A DNA stretch of 17,651 bases, taken from positions 1 to 17,651 of the forward strand of contig JABDIZ010000120.1 of the NCBI GenBank assembly GCA_013003465.1, given 5' to 3'. This document shows, in pieces, positions 7,315-15,263 of the stretch. The notes beneath the pieces were generated by a model. The model had not been told where the DNA came from. It worked only from the letters and a program-made list of their open reading frames with translations, and ran no database searches. Position numbers and translations under genes: made by a program. The DNA comes from Rhodothermaceae bacterium (lineage in GTDB: Bacteria; Bacteroidota; Rhodothermia; Rhodothermales; Rubricoccaceae). Positions within the stretch are counted from its first letter, which is position 1; each line of letters starts with the position of its first letter.

Positions 7315-8243
7315 TCACGCCTCAACGCGTAGGAAGGCCCCCGGTTCGACCGCTACACCCGCTCGGTCCCCGTGGAGGGCGGCGGCGAGCAACTCGGCCG
7401 AGCGAACGAGGCGCGGCCCGGGCCGGTTGAAATAGGCGCTTCCATCGAACACGTAGACACGGCCGCGCTGCACGGCCTGCAACCACCCCCACTCCGCCCG
7501 CGCTCGAAGATCCCCCAGATCCGATACCCCTTCTTCGATAGACCGACCACAGGCTGCCACTGTGATCACGTCTGGGTCGGCTTTCACCAGGGTCTCCCAG
7601 GTAATGACTGGCGACGGCTGCCCGGCGACGGCTAGCACGGCCCGTCCTCCGGCATGTGCGACGAGGTCCGGCATCCAGTGCCCCGCCGTCATCAAGGGCT
7701 CGGTCCACTCGACGCAGGCAACGGTCGGGGCTGCCACACCCTCCGCGTGGTCAGTTGCAGGCGGTCTCGCAACGTCCGCAACTCCAGTTCCCCCTGCGCA
7801 ATCATGTGCATGGCCTCAGGAAAGCGTTCCGCTGCACGACCGAGAGCGAGAGCCTGATCCACGACCTGCTTGAACGTAGTCGGCGCGAAGTCGAAGACGG
7901 TGGGAGGCATACCAGTCCAGTCGGCCAGCGCGGCGTCGAGCGCTGAGCGGTCCACGGCACAGACGGCGCACTGCGTCTGCGTCACGATCAGGTCCGGCTG
8001 CAGCGCCCAGAGCTGATCCAGGTCCACCGTGTAGAGGCTGAGGCCTGCCTGCACCGTCTCACGCACGGCCTGATCGATCGAGGTTGCCGTCTCGCCCAAG
8101 ACAGCGTTCGGCTGCGTGAGAATAGGGCGCTCCTGCACGGCGGGCGGCCAATCGCAGGCATGCGTGCGGCCGACGAGGGTATCGCCCGCACCGAACGCGC
8201 ACAACCACTCCGTAGCGGCAGGGAGAAGCGAAACGATGCGCAT
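7315..8243 (-). pseudogene. Cobalamin-binding (BtuF-like) protein gene with a frameshift
   Basis: Two overlapping reading frames together make one BtuF-like periplasmic-binding-type protein. The N-terminal part starts at the ATG at 8241-8243 (MRIVSLLPAATEWLCAFG, then GRTHACDWPP and the hallmark TQTQCAVCAV) and runs in frame to about 7750. The C-terminal part (PTVACVEWTEPLMTAGHWMPDLV, then WLQAVQRGRVYVFDGSAYFNRPGPRLV) continues in the -1 frame to the stop at 7315-7317. One missing base between about 7737 and 7770 explains it; restoring it would give about 309 residues. No slippery heptamer is visible there, so programmed frameshifting is unlikely. There is no signal peptide, and no BtuC/BtuD partners are in the window. 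It sits 7 nt after ald and before alr. A sequencing error and a real mutation cannot be told apart here. Confidence 0.85.
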
Positions 8244-8250
8244 CAGCCGA

Positions 8251-9471
8251 TCAGATCCCCGATGCGATGAGTAGTTCGATGTCTCGGTGCGGCATCCCAA
8301 ACATGACCGCGAGGCTCTTTTTGGTCAGGTGCCGCCGGTAGACATAGGTGCCCGTGCGCAGGCTAATGTTGGTCCAGAGCGCGTCGTTGATGGATCCGGT
8401 CTCGCCGATGTCGAGCAGGTAGGGCACGAGCACGTTCGAAAGGGCGTAGCTGGCCGAGCGCGCGGCGTTCGAGGGCATGTTGGGCACGCAGTGGTGGATC
8501 ACGTCATGAAGAACGAACGTGGGCTCGGCGTGCGTCGTGGGGTGGCTCGTCTCCACGCAGCCGCCCTGGTCGATCACCACATCGACGATGACAGAACCGG
8601 GACGCATCGCCCGCACCATTTCCTCGGTGATCAGCATCGGCGAGCGCTGCCCCACCGACATCATCGCGCCGATGACCACGTCGGCGCTCTGGACGGCCTG
8701 GCTGACGTACTGCTCGTTGGCCATCGCCGTCGTGATGCGGCGGTCGAGGTAGTGCTCTAGCGAGCGCAGCGCGGGCAGGTCGGTGTCGAACACGATGACG
8801 TGCGCGCCGTAGCCGAGGGCCGTCCGCGCCGCCCACTCTCCCACGACGCCCGCGCCGAGGATCACGACGGTGGAGGGCGGTACGCCCGAGATGCCGCCGA
8901 GCACCACGCCGCGCCCGCCGGTCGAGCTTTCAAGGCAACGCGCGGCCGTCTGAATCGCCATCACGCCCGAGATCTCGTGCATCATGCGTACGATGGGCAG
9001 CGTCCCGTCGGCGTCGGTGATGAACTCGAAGCCGATGCCTGTCACCTTGAGATCCATCAGCTTCTGGAGATAGTCGGGCGTGATTCCGCCGAGGTGCAGG
9101 GCCGAGATGAGCGTCTGCCGCTCCTGCATCAGGGCAAGCTCATCCGGGCGAGGCGGGAACACCTTGACGACGAGTTCGGTGGCCGCATAGAGGTCCTCGG
9201 CCGAGGGCGAGATCTGCGCGCCCGCCTCCGCATACTCCATATCGGGAAAGTTGGCCTGCGCGCCTGCTCCGGCCTGGATGAACACCTCGTGCCCGTTCGC
9301 CACAAGAATCCGTACCGCATAGGGCGCCAGCGACACGCGGCGCTCCTCGTTGTCGGCCTCGTTGGGGACACCGATCCGAAGACGGCGTTGCTGCTCGCCG
9401 GTGGCCTTTCTCTGCTCTAACGGCCGCAAGGCCGCTTCGATCTGAAGTCCCTGAATCGAGGGGATTTCCAT
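8251..9471 (-). CDS. ald: Alanine dehydrogenase
   Basis: This NAD-dependent enzyme converts L-alanine reversibly to pyruvate and ammonium. It has 406 residues from the ATG at 9469-9471, about 30 longer at the N-terminus than the classical 370-residue enzyme. Visible signatures are RIGVPNEADNEERRVSLAP (substrate-binding Arg region), LVVKVFPP with the conserved Lys, the conserved His in SALHLGG, the Rossmann motif GAGVVGEWAARTALGYGA, VIVDVVIDQGGCVETSHPT and VPNMPSNAARSASYALSN. These separate it from lysine-forming saccharopine enzymes and from transhydrogenase alpha subunits, which share the fold. It is the first gene of the ald - btuF-like - alr block and is divergent from the first dehydrogenase-like gene; 167 nt lie between the two starts. 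Confidence 0.95.
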   Translation of the reverse strand: MEIPSIQGLQIEAALRPLEQRKATGEQQRRLRIGVPNEADNEERRVSLAPYAVRILVANGHEVFIQAGAGAQANFPDMEYAEAGAQISPSAEDLYAATELVVKVFPPRPDELALMQERQTLISALHLGGITPDYLQKLMDLKVTGIGFEFITDADGTLPIVRMMHEISGVMAIQTAARCLESSTGGRGVVLGGISGVPPSTVVILGAGVVGEWAARTALGYGAHVIVFDTDLPALRSLEHYLDRRITTAMANEQYVSQAVQSADVVIGAMMSVGQRSPMLITEEMVRAMRPGSVIVDVVIDQGGCVETSHPTTHAEPTFVLHDVIHHCVPNMPSNAARSASYALSNVLVPYLLDIGETGSINDALWTNISLRTGTYVYRRHLTKKSLAVMFGMPHRDIELLIASGI

Positions 9472-9570
9472 ACGGGCCGACGTGGCAAAACCAGGGGGTG
9501 ACAGGTGGGCGAAAGGTACGACGCACCGTCCATATCCCCCATGATTTGCGCGAGACACCCTTTCAGCGCG

Positions 9571-9598
9571 AACCTCTGCCCGTCATGCGCTTAGTATG
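9571..9598 (+). promoter_or_regulatory. Candidate promoter of the first GSDH-like gene
   Basis: TTTCAG at 9571-9576 and TAGTATG at 9592-9598 have a spacing compatible with the Bacteroidota -33/-7 pattern and lie about 40 nt upstream of the ATG at 9639. Both boxes are imperfect. The region 9559-9638 holds no open reading frame that looks real. Confidence 0.25.
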
Positions 9599-9638
9599 AT
9601 GGGCCGCTCGTTGCCTCCCCCCACCTGCTCCCCCTCCT

Positions 9639-11108
9639 ATGCGCCTCCTCGTTTTCTCCCTACTCGGCCTTCTCAGTCTCCCGGCCGGGGCCCAGACCAT
9701 CACGCTCGCCGCCCCCTTTCCTGATCTCCCCTCCTTTTCCAGCCCGGTTGATTTCCAGCACCCCGGCGACGGCTCTGACTTACTCTTCGTCGTAGAACAG
9801 AACGGCACGATCAAGGTGTTCGCAAATGACCCGGGGGTAGATGCCGCGGATACATTTCTCGACATCGAAGACCGCGTCACGTCCGGTGGCGAGCGCGGTC
9901 TCCTCGGCCTCGCCTTCGACCCGGACTATGCCACCAATGGTTTTTTCTACGTCAACTATACCGTCTCGAATCCCCGCCGCCAGCGGGTGAGCCGGTTCAC
10001 CCGAACCACCGCGACCGCAGCCGATCCCAACTCCGAAGAAATCCTGTACGAAGGCGACCCTGCCCTGGCAGGATGGAGCAACCACAATGCAGGCGCCATC
10101 GCCTTTGGCCCGCCGGAAGGCCCCGGCGATGACCGTTACCTCTACGTGACGCACGGCGACGGCGGCGCCTTCGACGATCAGGGCGAACACGGTCAGGACC
10201 TTGGCACGCTGCTCGGCACCATTGTCCGCCTTGACGTGAACGGTGGCGGCGGTCCGCTGGACTGCGCCGATGCAGGCTCCGCTACGGTCCCGGCCGATAA
10301 CCCGTTTGCAGACGGCCCCGGTGGTGACTGCGACGAGATCTACGCCTACGGCCTCCGCAATCCGTACCGCATGAGCTTCGACTCGGCTACCGACGATCTC
10401 TGGGTCGGCGATGTGGGCCAGAACCAGTGGGAGGAGATCGACCTCATCGAGGCGGGGGGCAACTACGGCTGGAATACGATGGAGGGCTTCCACTGCTTCG
10501 ACCCGTCGAGCGGTTGTGACCAGAGTGGCCTCACGCTCCCGATCTACGAATACAGCCACGCCATGGCCAATTGCTCCATCACGGGAGGTTACGTCTACCG
10601 GGGCGCGCTCATCCCGGAACTCGTCGGCGAGTACGTCTATGGCGATTATTGCACGGGAGCGATCTGGCGGCTTGCGTACGACGGCATGACAGCCACCAAC
10701 GAACTCATCCAGCACCCCACAGGCCTCTCCCCGTCGGCGTTCGGCGTGGATGCTGAGGGAGAACTCTACATCGTCTCGCTCAACGGCGAGTTGCGGCAGC
10801 TGCTCCGCACACCTCCGACCGCAACCGAGGAAGAACCCACCACACAGCCCGCGCTGATGCTCACTGGGGCGAACCCCGTTCAGTCGAGCACGACGCTGCG
10901 CCTGAGCATTCCCACAGATAGTCCAGCCACGCTCGCCCTCTTCGACGTGCTCGGCCGCCGCGTGGCCACGCTCTTCGAGGGCACGCTCCGCGCCGGGACC
11001 GCCACGACGGTGACCGTGCAGACCGAGGAGCTGGCGGATGGCATCTACGTGGCACGTCTGCACACCCAGACATCCGTCGAGTCACTCACGCTTTCAGTGG
11101 TCCGCTGA
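9639..11108 (+). CDS. Secreted PQQ-type glucose/sorbosone dehydrogenase-like protein with T9SS sorting domain
   Basis: The protein has 489 residues. The signal peptide is MRLLVFSLLGLLSLPAGAQ. Residues about 25-390 form the beta-propeller of the glucose/sorbosone dehydrogenase (GSDH, soluble PQQ-GDH-like) family: GERGLLGLAFDPDYATNGFFYVNY, HNAGAIAFGPPEG, LYVTHGDGG, VPADNPF, EIYAYGLRNPYRMSFD, LWVGDVGQNQWEEIDLIEAGGNYGW and GGYVYRG. His149 of the HN motif corresponds by position to the catalytic His of soluble glucose dehydrogenase; the true substrate is unknown. After a Thr/Glu/Pro linker (about 390-405), residues about 410-489 are a T9SS C-terminal sorting domain (ATLALFDVLGRRVATLFEG, DGIYVARL). 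It is probably exported by Sec, carried across the outer membrane by T9SS and anchored at or released from the surface. A paralogue follows directly. Confidence 0.92.
   Translation: MRLLVFSLLGLLSLPAGAQTITLAAPFPDLPSFSSPVDFQHPGDGSDLLFVVEQNGTIKVFANDPGVDAADTFLDIEDRVTSGGERGLLGLAFDPDYATNGFFYVNYTVSNPRRQRVSRFTRTTATAADPNSEEILYEGDPALAGWSNHNAGAIAFGPPEGPGDDRYLYVTHGDGGAFDDQGEHGQDLGTLLGTIVRLDVNGGGGPLDCADAGSATVPADNPFADGPGGDCDEIYAYGLRNPYRMSFDSATDDLWVGDVGQNQWEEIDLIEAGGNYGWNTMEGFHCFDPSSGCDQSGLTLPIYEYSHAMANCSITGGYVYRGALIPELVGEYVYGDYCTGAIWRLAYDGMTATNELIQHPTGLSPSAFGVDAEGELYIVSLNGELRQLLRTPPTATEEEPTTQPALMLTGANPVQSSTTLRLSIPTDSPATLALFDVLGRRVATLFEGTLRAGTATTVTVQTEELADGIYVARLHTQTSVESLTLSVVR
10872..11028 (+). repeat. Sorting-domain DNA repeat, copy 1
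   Basis: These 157 nt encode most of the C-terminal sorting domain and match 12547-12703 with five mismatches and no gaps by direct reading. Similarity at DNA level falls off sharply at both edges. See copy 2. Confidence 0.95.
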
Positions 11109-11283
11109 TCCACTCTGCTCCGGGTCTACGTTTTAGGGAGAACGCCCACACCCTCGCATCCCCCAGTGGGTTTGATTACAGCCTTCTTTCCCGGGAGGCC
11201 AGCGGGTATGCACATCTTCCAAACAGGTCCGAGCAACCCCTATGTTCTCGATATCACATTCGCCGACATCACTGAGGCCCCTC
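11109..11283. other. Intergenic stretch between the two GSDH-like genes
   Basis: The stretch is 175 nt. I see no convincing terminator: a CCAGTGGG run and a short CCCGGGAGG are present but no stem with a T-run. A TATGTTCT at 11241-11248 is a weak -7 candidate for the second gene. The in-frame ATG at 11242 within this stretch was not used as the gene start because the signal peptide begins at 11284. Confidence 0.5.
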
Positions 11284-12783
11284 ATGCGCTACGCCCTTGT
11301 TTGCCTGATCGCCTTAAGCGTTGCGACCCCTCCCGTAGCCCAGAGCATCACGTTTGACAATGCGTTTCCGAATCTGACCTTCACGAACCCCACCGGGTTC
11401 TTCCATCCGGGTGACGGCTCAACGCTTGTGTTCGTCACGGAGCAAGATGGCAACTTGCTCGTCTTCGATAACGATGCGGCGGTGGCGGTGCCGGATACCT
11501 TCCTCGTCCTTCCCGAAGAACTGACCTCGGGTGGTGAGCGGGGCTTCGTAGGCCTCGCCTTCCACCCCGACTACGCCACGAACGGCTACGTCTACACCAA
11601 CTACACGGCACGAAACCCACGCCGTCAGCGGATCAGCCGGTGGACCCGCTCAGCCACGGACCCGCGCAGGGCTGATCCCGCCTCCGAGGTCATTATGTAC
11701 GAAGGCGATGATGCCCTAGAGAACTTCATGGGCCACAATGGAGGCAGCATCGCCTTTGGCCCACCGGAAGGCCCCGGCGACGAGCGCTACCTCTACATGA
11801 CCCACGGCGACGGCGGCTCGGCGGGCGACCCGGCGGGCAACGGCCAGAACCTCGAAACGCTGCTCGGTACTATCGTCCGCCTCAGCGTAGAGGGCACCGG
11901 TAACGCGCTCGACTGTGCCGAGGTGGGAATCGCAACGGTCCCCGCCGACAACCCGTTCGCCGATGGGCCTGGCGGCAACTGCGACGAGATCTACGCCTAT
12001 GGCTTTCGTAACCCTTTCCGCATTGCCTTCGACCCAGCCGATAACTGGACCCTCTGGGCAGGCGATGTGGGACAGGGCAGTCGTGAAGAGGTGGACATTA
12101 TCGAGGCGGGAAGTAACTATGGCTGGGCCATCATGGAAGGTGCGGCGTGCTTCAACCCGTCAACCGGCTGCGACATGACAGGGCTCACCCTGCCTATCTA
12201 CGAGTATCCGCACGCACAAGGGCGGTGTGCTGTCATTGGTGGCTATGTCTATCGGGGCACGCTGCTGCCCGACCTCGTCGGCAAGTACATCTTTGCCGAC
12301 CATTGTCTATCGTCTATCTGGTCTCTCACCTACGATGGCCAGACGGCCACGGTCGAAACGCTCTTCGATCGGATCCTTGGCGATGACGAGGAGGCCATCC
12401 AAATAGGCAGCTTTGGCACCGATGCCGACGGCGAACTCTACTCGGTCCACATCTTTGAGGGCATCATCAACAAGTTTCGCCTCACGACCGTCGCCAATGA
12501 GCCGGGTCCGGATGCCCTCCCTCCCGCCCTAACACTGACGGGCAGCAACCCCGTCCAGTCGAGCACGACGCTGCGCCTGAACATTCCCACAGATAGTCCA
12601 GCCACGCTCGCCCTCTTCGACGTGCTCGGCCGCCGCGTGGCCATGCTCTTCGAGGGCACGCTCCGCGCCGGGACTGCCACGACGGTGACTGTGCAGACCG
12701 AGGGCTTCGCCCCGGGCGTGTATGTGGCGCGCCTAGAAGTGGGCACCACGGCCGAGACGCTCACACTCTCCGTCATCCGCTGA
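11284..12783 (+). CDS. Second secreted GSDH-like protein with T9SS sorting domain (paralogue)
   Basis: The protein has 499 residues from the ATG at 11284, which gives the signal peptide MRYALVCLIALSVATPPVAQ. Its beta-propeller follows the same order as the preceding gene: GERGFVGLAFHPDYATNGYVYTNY, HNGGSIAFGPPEG with His151 at the catalytic position, LYMTHGDGG, VPADNPFADGPGG, EIYAYGFRNPFRIAFD, LWAGDVGQGSREEVDIIEAGSNYGW and GGYVYRG. The catalytic parts agree in roughly six of ten residues by eye. The C-terminal sorting domain is almost identical in DNA to that of its neighbour. It differs in the middle (for example FMGHNGG versus WSNHNAG, and an insert with DDEEAIQIG before the linker), so substrate or partner may differ. 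It converges on porZ with only 17 nt between the two stop codons. Confidence 0.92.
   Translation: MRYALVCLIALSVATPPVAQSITFDNAFPNLTFTNPTGFFHPGDGSTLVFVTEQDGNLLVFDNDAAVAVPDTFLVLPEELTSGGERGFVGLAFHPDYATNGYVYTNYTARNPRRQRISRWTRSATDPRRADPASEVIMYEGDDALENFMGHNGGSIAFGPPEGPGDERYLYMTHGDGGSAGDPAGNGQNLETLLGTIVRLSVEGTGNALDCAEVGIATVPADNPFADGPGGNCDEIYAYGFRNPFRIAFDPADNWTLWAGDVGQGSREEVDIIEAGSNYGWAIMEGAACFNPSTGCDMTGLTLPIYEYPHAQGRCAVIGGYVYRGTLLPDLVGKYIFADHCLSSIWSLTYDGQTATVETLFDRILGDDEEAIQIGSFGTDADGELYSVHIFEGIINKFRLTTVANEPGPDALPPALTLTGSNPVQSSTTLRLNIPTDSPATLALFDVLGRRVAMLFEGTLRAGTATTVTVQTEGFAPGVYVARLEVGTTAETLTLSVIR
12547..12703 (+). repeat. Sorting-domain DNA repeat, copy 2
   Basis: This is the partner of 10872-11028 at a constant offset of 1675 nt: 152 of 157 bases agree. 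The catalytic-domain DNA of the two genes is far more diverged, including many synonymous differences, so the match is limited to the sorting-domain module. Confidence 0.95.
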
Positions 12784-12800
12784 GCGGATCGAGGTCGCGT

Positions 12801-15158
12801 CTAACGTAGCACGGCGATCTTGCCGTAGGCCGTCTCCTCCCCATTCGCTGCAATCGCTGCGACGAGGTAGACCCCTGAGTGCGCAAGGCCACCGGTACGG
12901 TCGTCGCGGCCATCCCAGCGAACCGAACCACCGCGGCCATCCAGCGTCGCCACCACCTGCCCATCGAGCGTGAGCACGCGCACGGTGGTCTCGGCCACCA
13001 GCCCGCTGATAAGCACACCCTGCGAATGCTGATCGGGGCGATATGGGCTCGGGGCCACGGTCAGATCCACTACGGTAGGCGAAGGTGCTGAGGCCTCGCC
13101 CTCTACGCTCTGGAGCCCCAACTCGGTGGCAAAGTAGACGCGGCCTGTTGTTTCATCCACGGCCACGGCCACGATGTTATCCGAGAACAGCGGGGCGTTC
13201 TCCTGCGAGAACTGGCGTACGACCGTATCGCCATCGGCGTTGAGGAGCCATGCGCCAGTGGTCGAAGCGAGCCACTTCTGGCCAGCGGGATCCACGGCGA
13301 TGTCGGCGATGTCGAGGTCGCGTAACAGGAACGAAGCCCCATCGGCGGTACGCGCCCATTGCGGCTGCACCAGCGACGGGTCGCCGCCGAAGGCTGACCC
13401 GGGAGAGAAGATGATGGCCAGACCACGCGCCGTTCCGATCCAGAGTCGGTCGTCGAGATCGAAGGCCAGCGCCTTGACATCGGCGCTGGGCAGGCCGACG
13501 CCGCTCACCCCAACCTCGTTGATGTAGAACCCCTGATCGTCCGCCGGGCTGAGCGGATCGCCCCCGGTGGAGATGGCCGCCAGTCCTAGGCCCGCGGCAG
13601 AAGCGCTTGAGCGTACCGTCACCCATTTGTTACCGAAGGAGTCAATCACGAGGCGATCCAAGAGAACCGAGCTGGGAACGCCTGGTGGGTGGGGCAACCC
13701 CTGCCACTGCCCATCGACCGTGCGAACGTGGAGTGGGAGAGGCGCCCCTCGGTTGGTCACCCAGAGCTCTCCGCTGGCATCGGGCATCGCATCGGCCGCG
13801 ACGATAAAGGTAGGGTTGGAGGTGGACGCCGACGCGAGGGTAGAGTTGTCATCCCGATAGGTCCGGACGATGCCCTCTGGGGTCACCTCGGTTAAGCCGT
13901 CTCCTTCAGAACCGGCATAGAACGTCCCATCCGGCCCAACAGACGCGCTCTCGTAAGTAAGCGTGGCAATGTCCAGACCGGGGTCATCGCTCGCGAATGT
14001 CGTCCACCCGTTTGCATCGAGTCGGCTAAAGCCGGTGCGGCCGCTTGGCCGGGTGTGCGAGACCCAGAGCGTGCCGTCTGGCCCTACGGCGAGGCCCGCC
14101 ACGGTATTGAGCAACGGGCCTTCGGGAATCACCACTTGCGTGGGTTCGACATTCACAGATCCCGTCTCCGTGCCTGGTTCGGGCAAGCGGATGAGACCGT
14201 CTTTGCCATCGCCTACCCAGATCTGGCCGTCCGGTCCCACAGCGAGTGCGCGCAGGGACGTCAGCGCACCCACCGCGTAGTCCGAGCGCCCTACATTTAC
14301 TTCAAAGCGGAAGACGCGAAACTGAGAGATGCCCAGTAGGCGACTCTCCTCCGCTACGATGTCGAGAATGGCGGCACCGGTGAAGAACCCTGGAGTCCAC
14401 GTGCCCTCCGCTTGCCGGACGAGGGCGTCCTGGCTGGCACACGCATGCAGCCGTTCCTGATAGACCGCCAGACAGGTCGCAGGTGCAGGCGCTGCATCAT
14501 CGCGCGTCCACGCCGAGGGCTGTTGCAAGTTGGGACTCGCCAGATCGGCGTAGACCACGCCGGCGTCGGTGGCAAGCCAGAGGCCTTGCACAGCCCCTCC
14601 AGGCAGCGGTGCGACGATGGCGTCATTGACGGGCGTACCGGGGTCGAGGGGACCAAGCCGAGAGTAGGTATCCCGGACTTCCTCCCGCGCGGCGTCGAAG
14701 ACCACGAGGCCAAATGCCGTCGCGACGAAGAGCGAGTCGCCGTTGATGCGGATGCGGTTGATGCCGCGGTCGGTGAACTGGTCCGCCCGAGCGATATCGA
14801 AGAACGACGACACGTCGCCCGTGGCGACCTCCAGACGGTCGAGCACACCATCTTCGTAGCCCAGCCAGATGGCGTCACGGGCAGGATCGTAGACGAGGGC
14901 GCTGGCCTCGACCCCAGACAACCCTTCGACCGGGGTGTAGCGCGTGATCTCCCCAGACGACGGGGCATAGGCGAAAACGCCGCCCGTGGTAGCGGTCCAG
15001 ACGGCCTCGGGTGAGGCATCCATCGCGCGGACCTCGCGCAACGCCGGATAGGCCTGCCAGCCCGACTGCGCCTGCGCGCTGGCGATGAGCCCGAGGGCTC
15101 CCACCCAGAGACCCAACCCGATGAGAAGCCGCTGACGCGGCAAGGCACCTGTTCGCAT
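12801..15158 (-). CDS. porZ: PorZ-like type IX secretion system protein
   Basis: The protein has 785 residues, close to the 776 of Porphyromonas gingivalis PorZ. The signal peptide ends at ...SAQAQ (about residue 31). The PorZ N-terminal beta-propeller follows, with WQAYPALREVRAMDASPEAVW, ATTGGVFAYAPSSGEITRYT, GLSGVEASALVYD, IWLGYEDGVLDRL and FVATAFGLVVFD. A second propeller spans about 300-690 with repeated VGPDGxxWVG/LWIGTARGL blades. Residues 696-785 form a C-terminal domain of the FlgD-like/T9SS type (APSPYRPD, VRVLTLDGQVVATLDG, HSGVYLVAAIA). In P. gingivalis PorZ is part of the surface attachment complex with PorU, PorV and PorQ, which processes sorting domains and joins them to A-LPS. 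Other propeller sensor proteins share blades, but the N-terminal order fits PorZ best. Neighbouring genes encode two likely T9SS substrates. ATG at 15156-15158. Confidence 0.85.
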   Translation of the reverse strand: MRTGALPRQRLLIGLGLWVGALGLIASAQAQSGWQAYPALREVRAMDASPEAVWTATTGGVFAYAPSSGEITRYTPVEGLSGVEASALVYDPARDAIWLGYEDGVLDRLEVATGDVSSFFDIARADQFTDRGINRIRINGDSLFVATAFGLVVFDAAREEVRDTYSRLGPLDPGTPVNDAIVAPLPGGAVQGLWLATDAGVVYADLASPNLQQPSAWTRDDAAPAPATCLAVYQERLHACASQDALVRQAEGTWTPGFFTGAAILDIVAEESRLLGISQFRVFRFEVNVGRSDYAVGALTSLRALAVGPDGQIWVGDGKDGLIRLPEPGTETGSVNVEPTQVVIPEGPLLNTVAGLAVGPDGTLWVSHTRPSGRTGFSRLDANGWTTFASDDPGLDIATLTYESASVGPDGTFYAGSEGDGLTEVTPEGIVRTYRDDNSTLASASTSNPTFIVAADAMPDASGELWVTNRGAPLPLHVRTVDGQWQGLPHPPGVPSSVLLDRLVIDSFGNKWVTVRSSASAAGLGLAAISTGGDPLSPADDQGFYINEVGVSGVGLPSADVKALAFDLDDRLWIGTARGLAIIFSPGSAFGGDPSLVQPQWARTADGASFLLRDLDIADIAVDPAGQKWLASTTGAWLLNADGDTVVRQFSQENAPLFSDNIVAVAVDETTGRVYFATELGLQSVEGEASAPSPTVVDLTVAPSPYRPDQHSQGVLISGLVAETTVRVLTLDGQVVATLDGRGGSVRWDGRDDRTGGLAHSGVYLVAAIAANGEETAYGKIAVLR

Positions 15159-15174
15159 AATGACGAGGATGAAC

Positions 15175-15188
15175 CGGGCCTAGGCCCG
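15175..15188. promoter_or_regulatory. Perfect 14-nt palindrome upstream of porZ
   Basis: CGGGCCTAGGCCCG is a perfect inverted repeat 16-29 nt upstream of the porZ ATG and about 75 nt after the ribH stop. It could be a protein-binding site near the transcript start or a small hairpin in the leader. Position and symmetry are all that supports it; GC-rich palindromes of this size also arise by chance. Confidence 0.3.
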
Positions 15189-15263
15189 ACGACTCGTGGA
15201 CAACAACGACGTAGCGAACAGGTCGAGCGGCAGGCGGCGTGAACTCAGAAAAGAGGTGGGCGC

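Noticed and set aside
7735..7770. Programmed -1 frameshifting in the BtuF-like gene
   Set aside because: No X XXY YYZ slippery heptamer and no obvious downstream stem at the right distance; family members are normally encoded in one frame.
9780..11063. 427-codon minus-strand open frame opposite the first dehydrogenase-like gene
   Set aside because: The sense strand encodes a complete signal peptide, GSDH propeller and sorting domain. The antisense chain is a Val/Ala/Arg-rich shadow with no motif.
12784..12800. Bidirectional terminator between the second dehydrogenase-like gene and porZ
   Set aside because: The 17-nt gap has no stem with a T-run on either strand.
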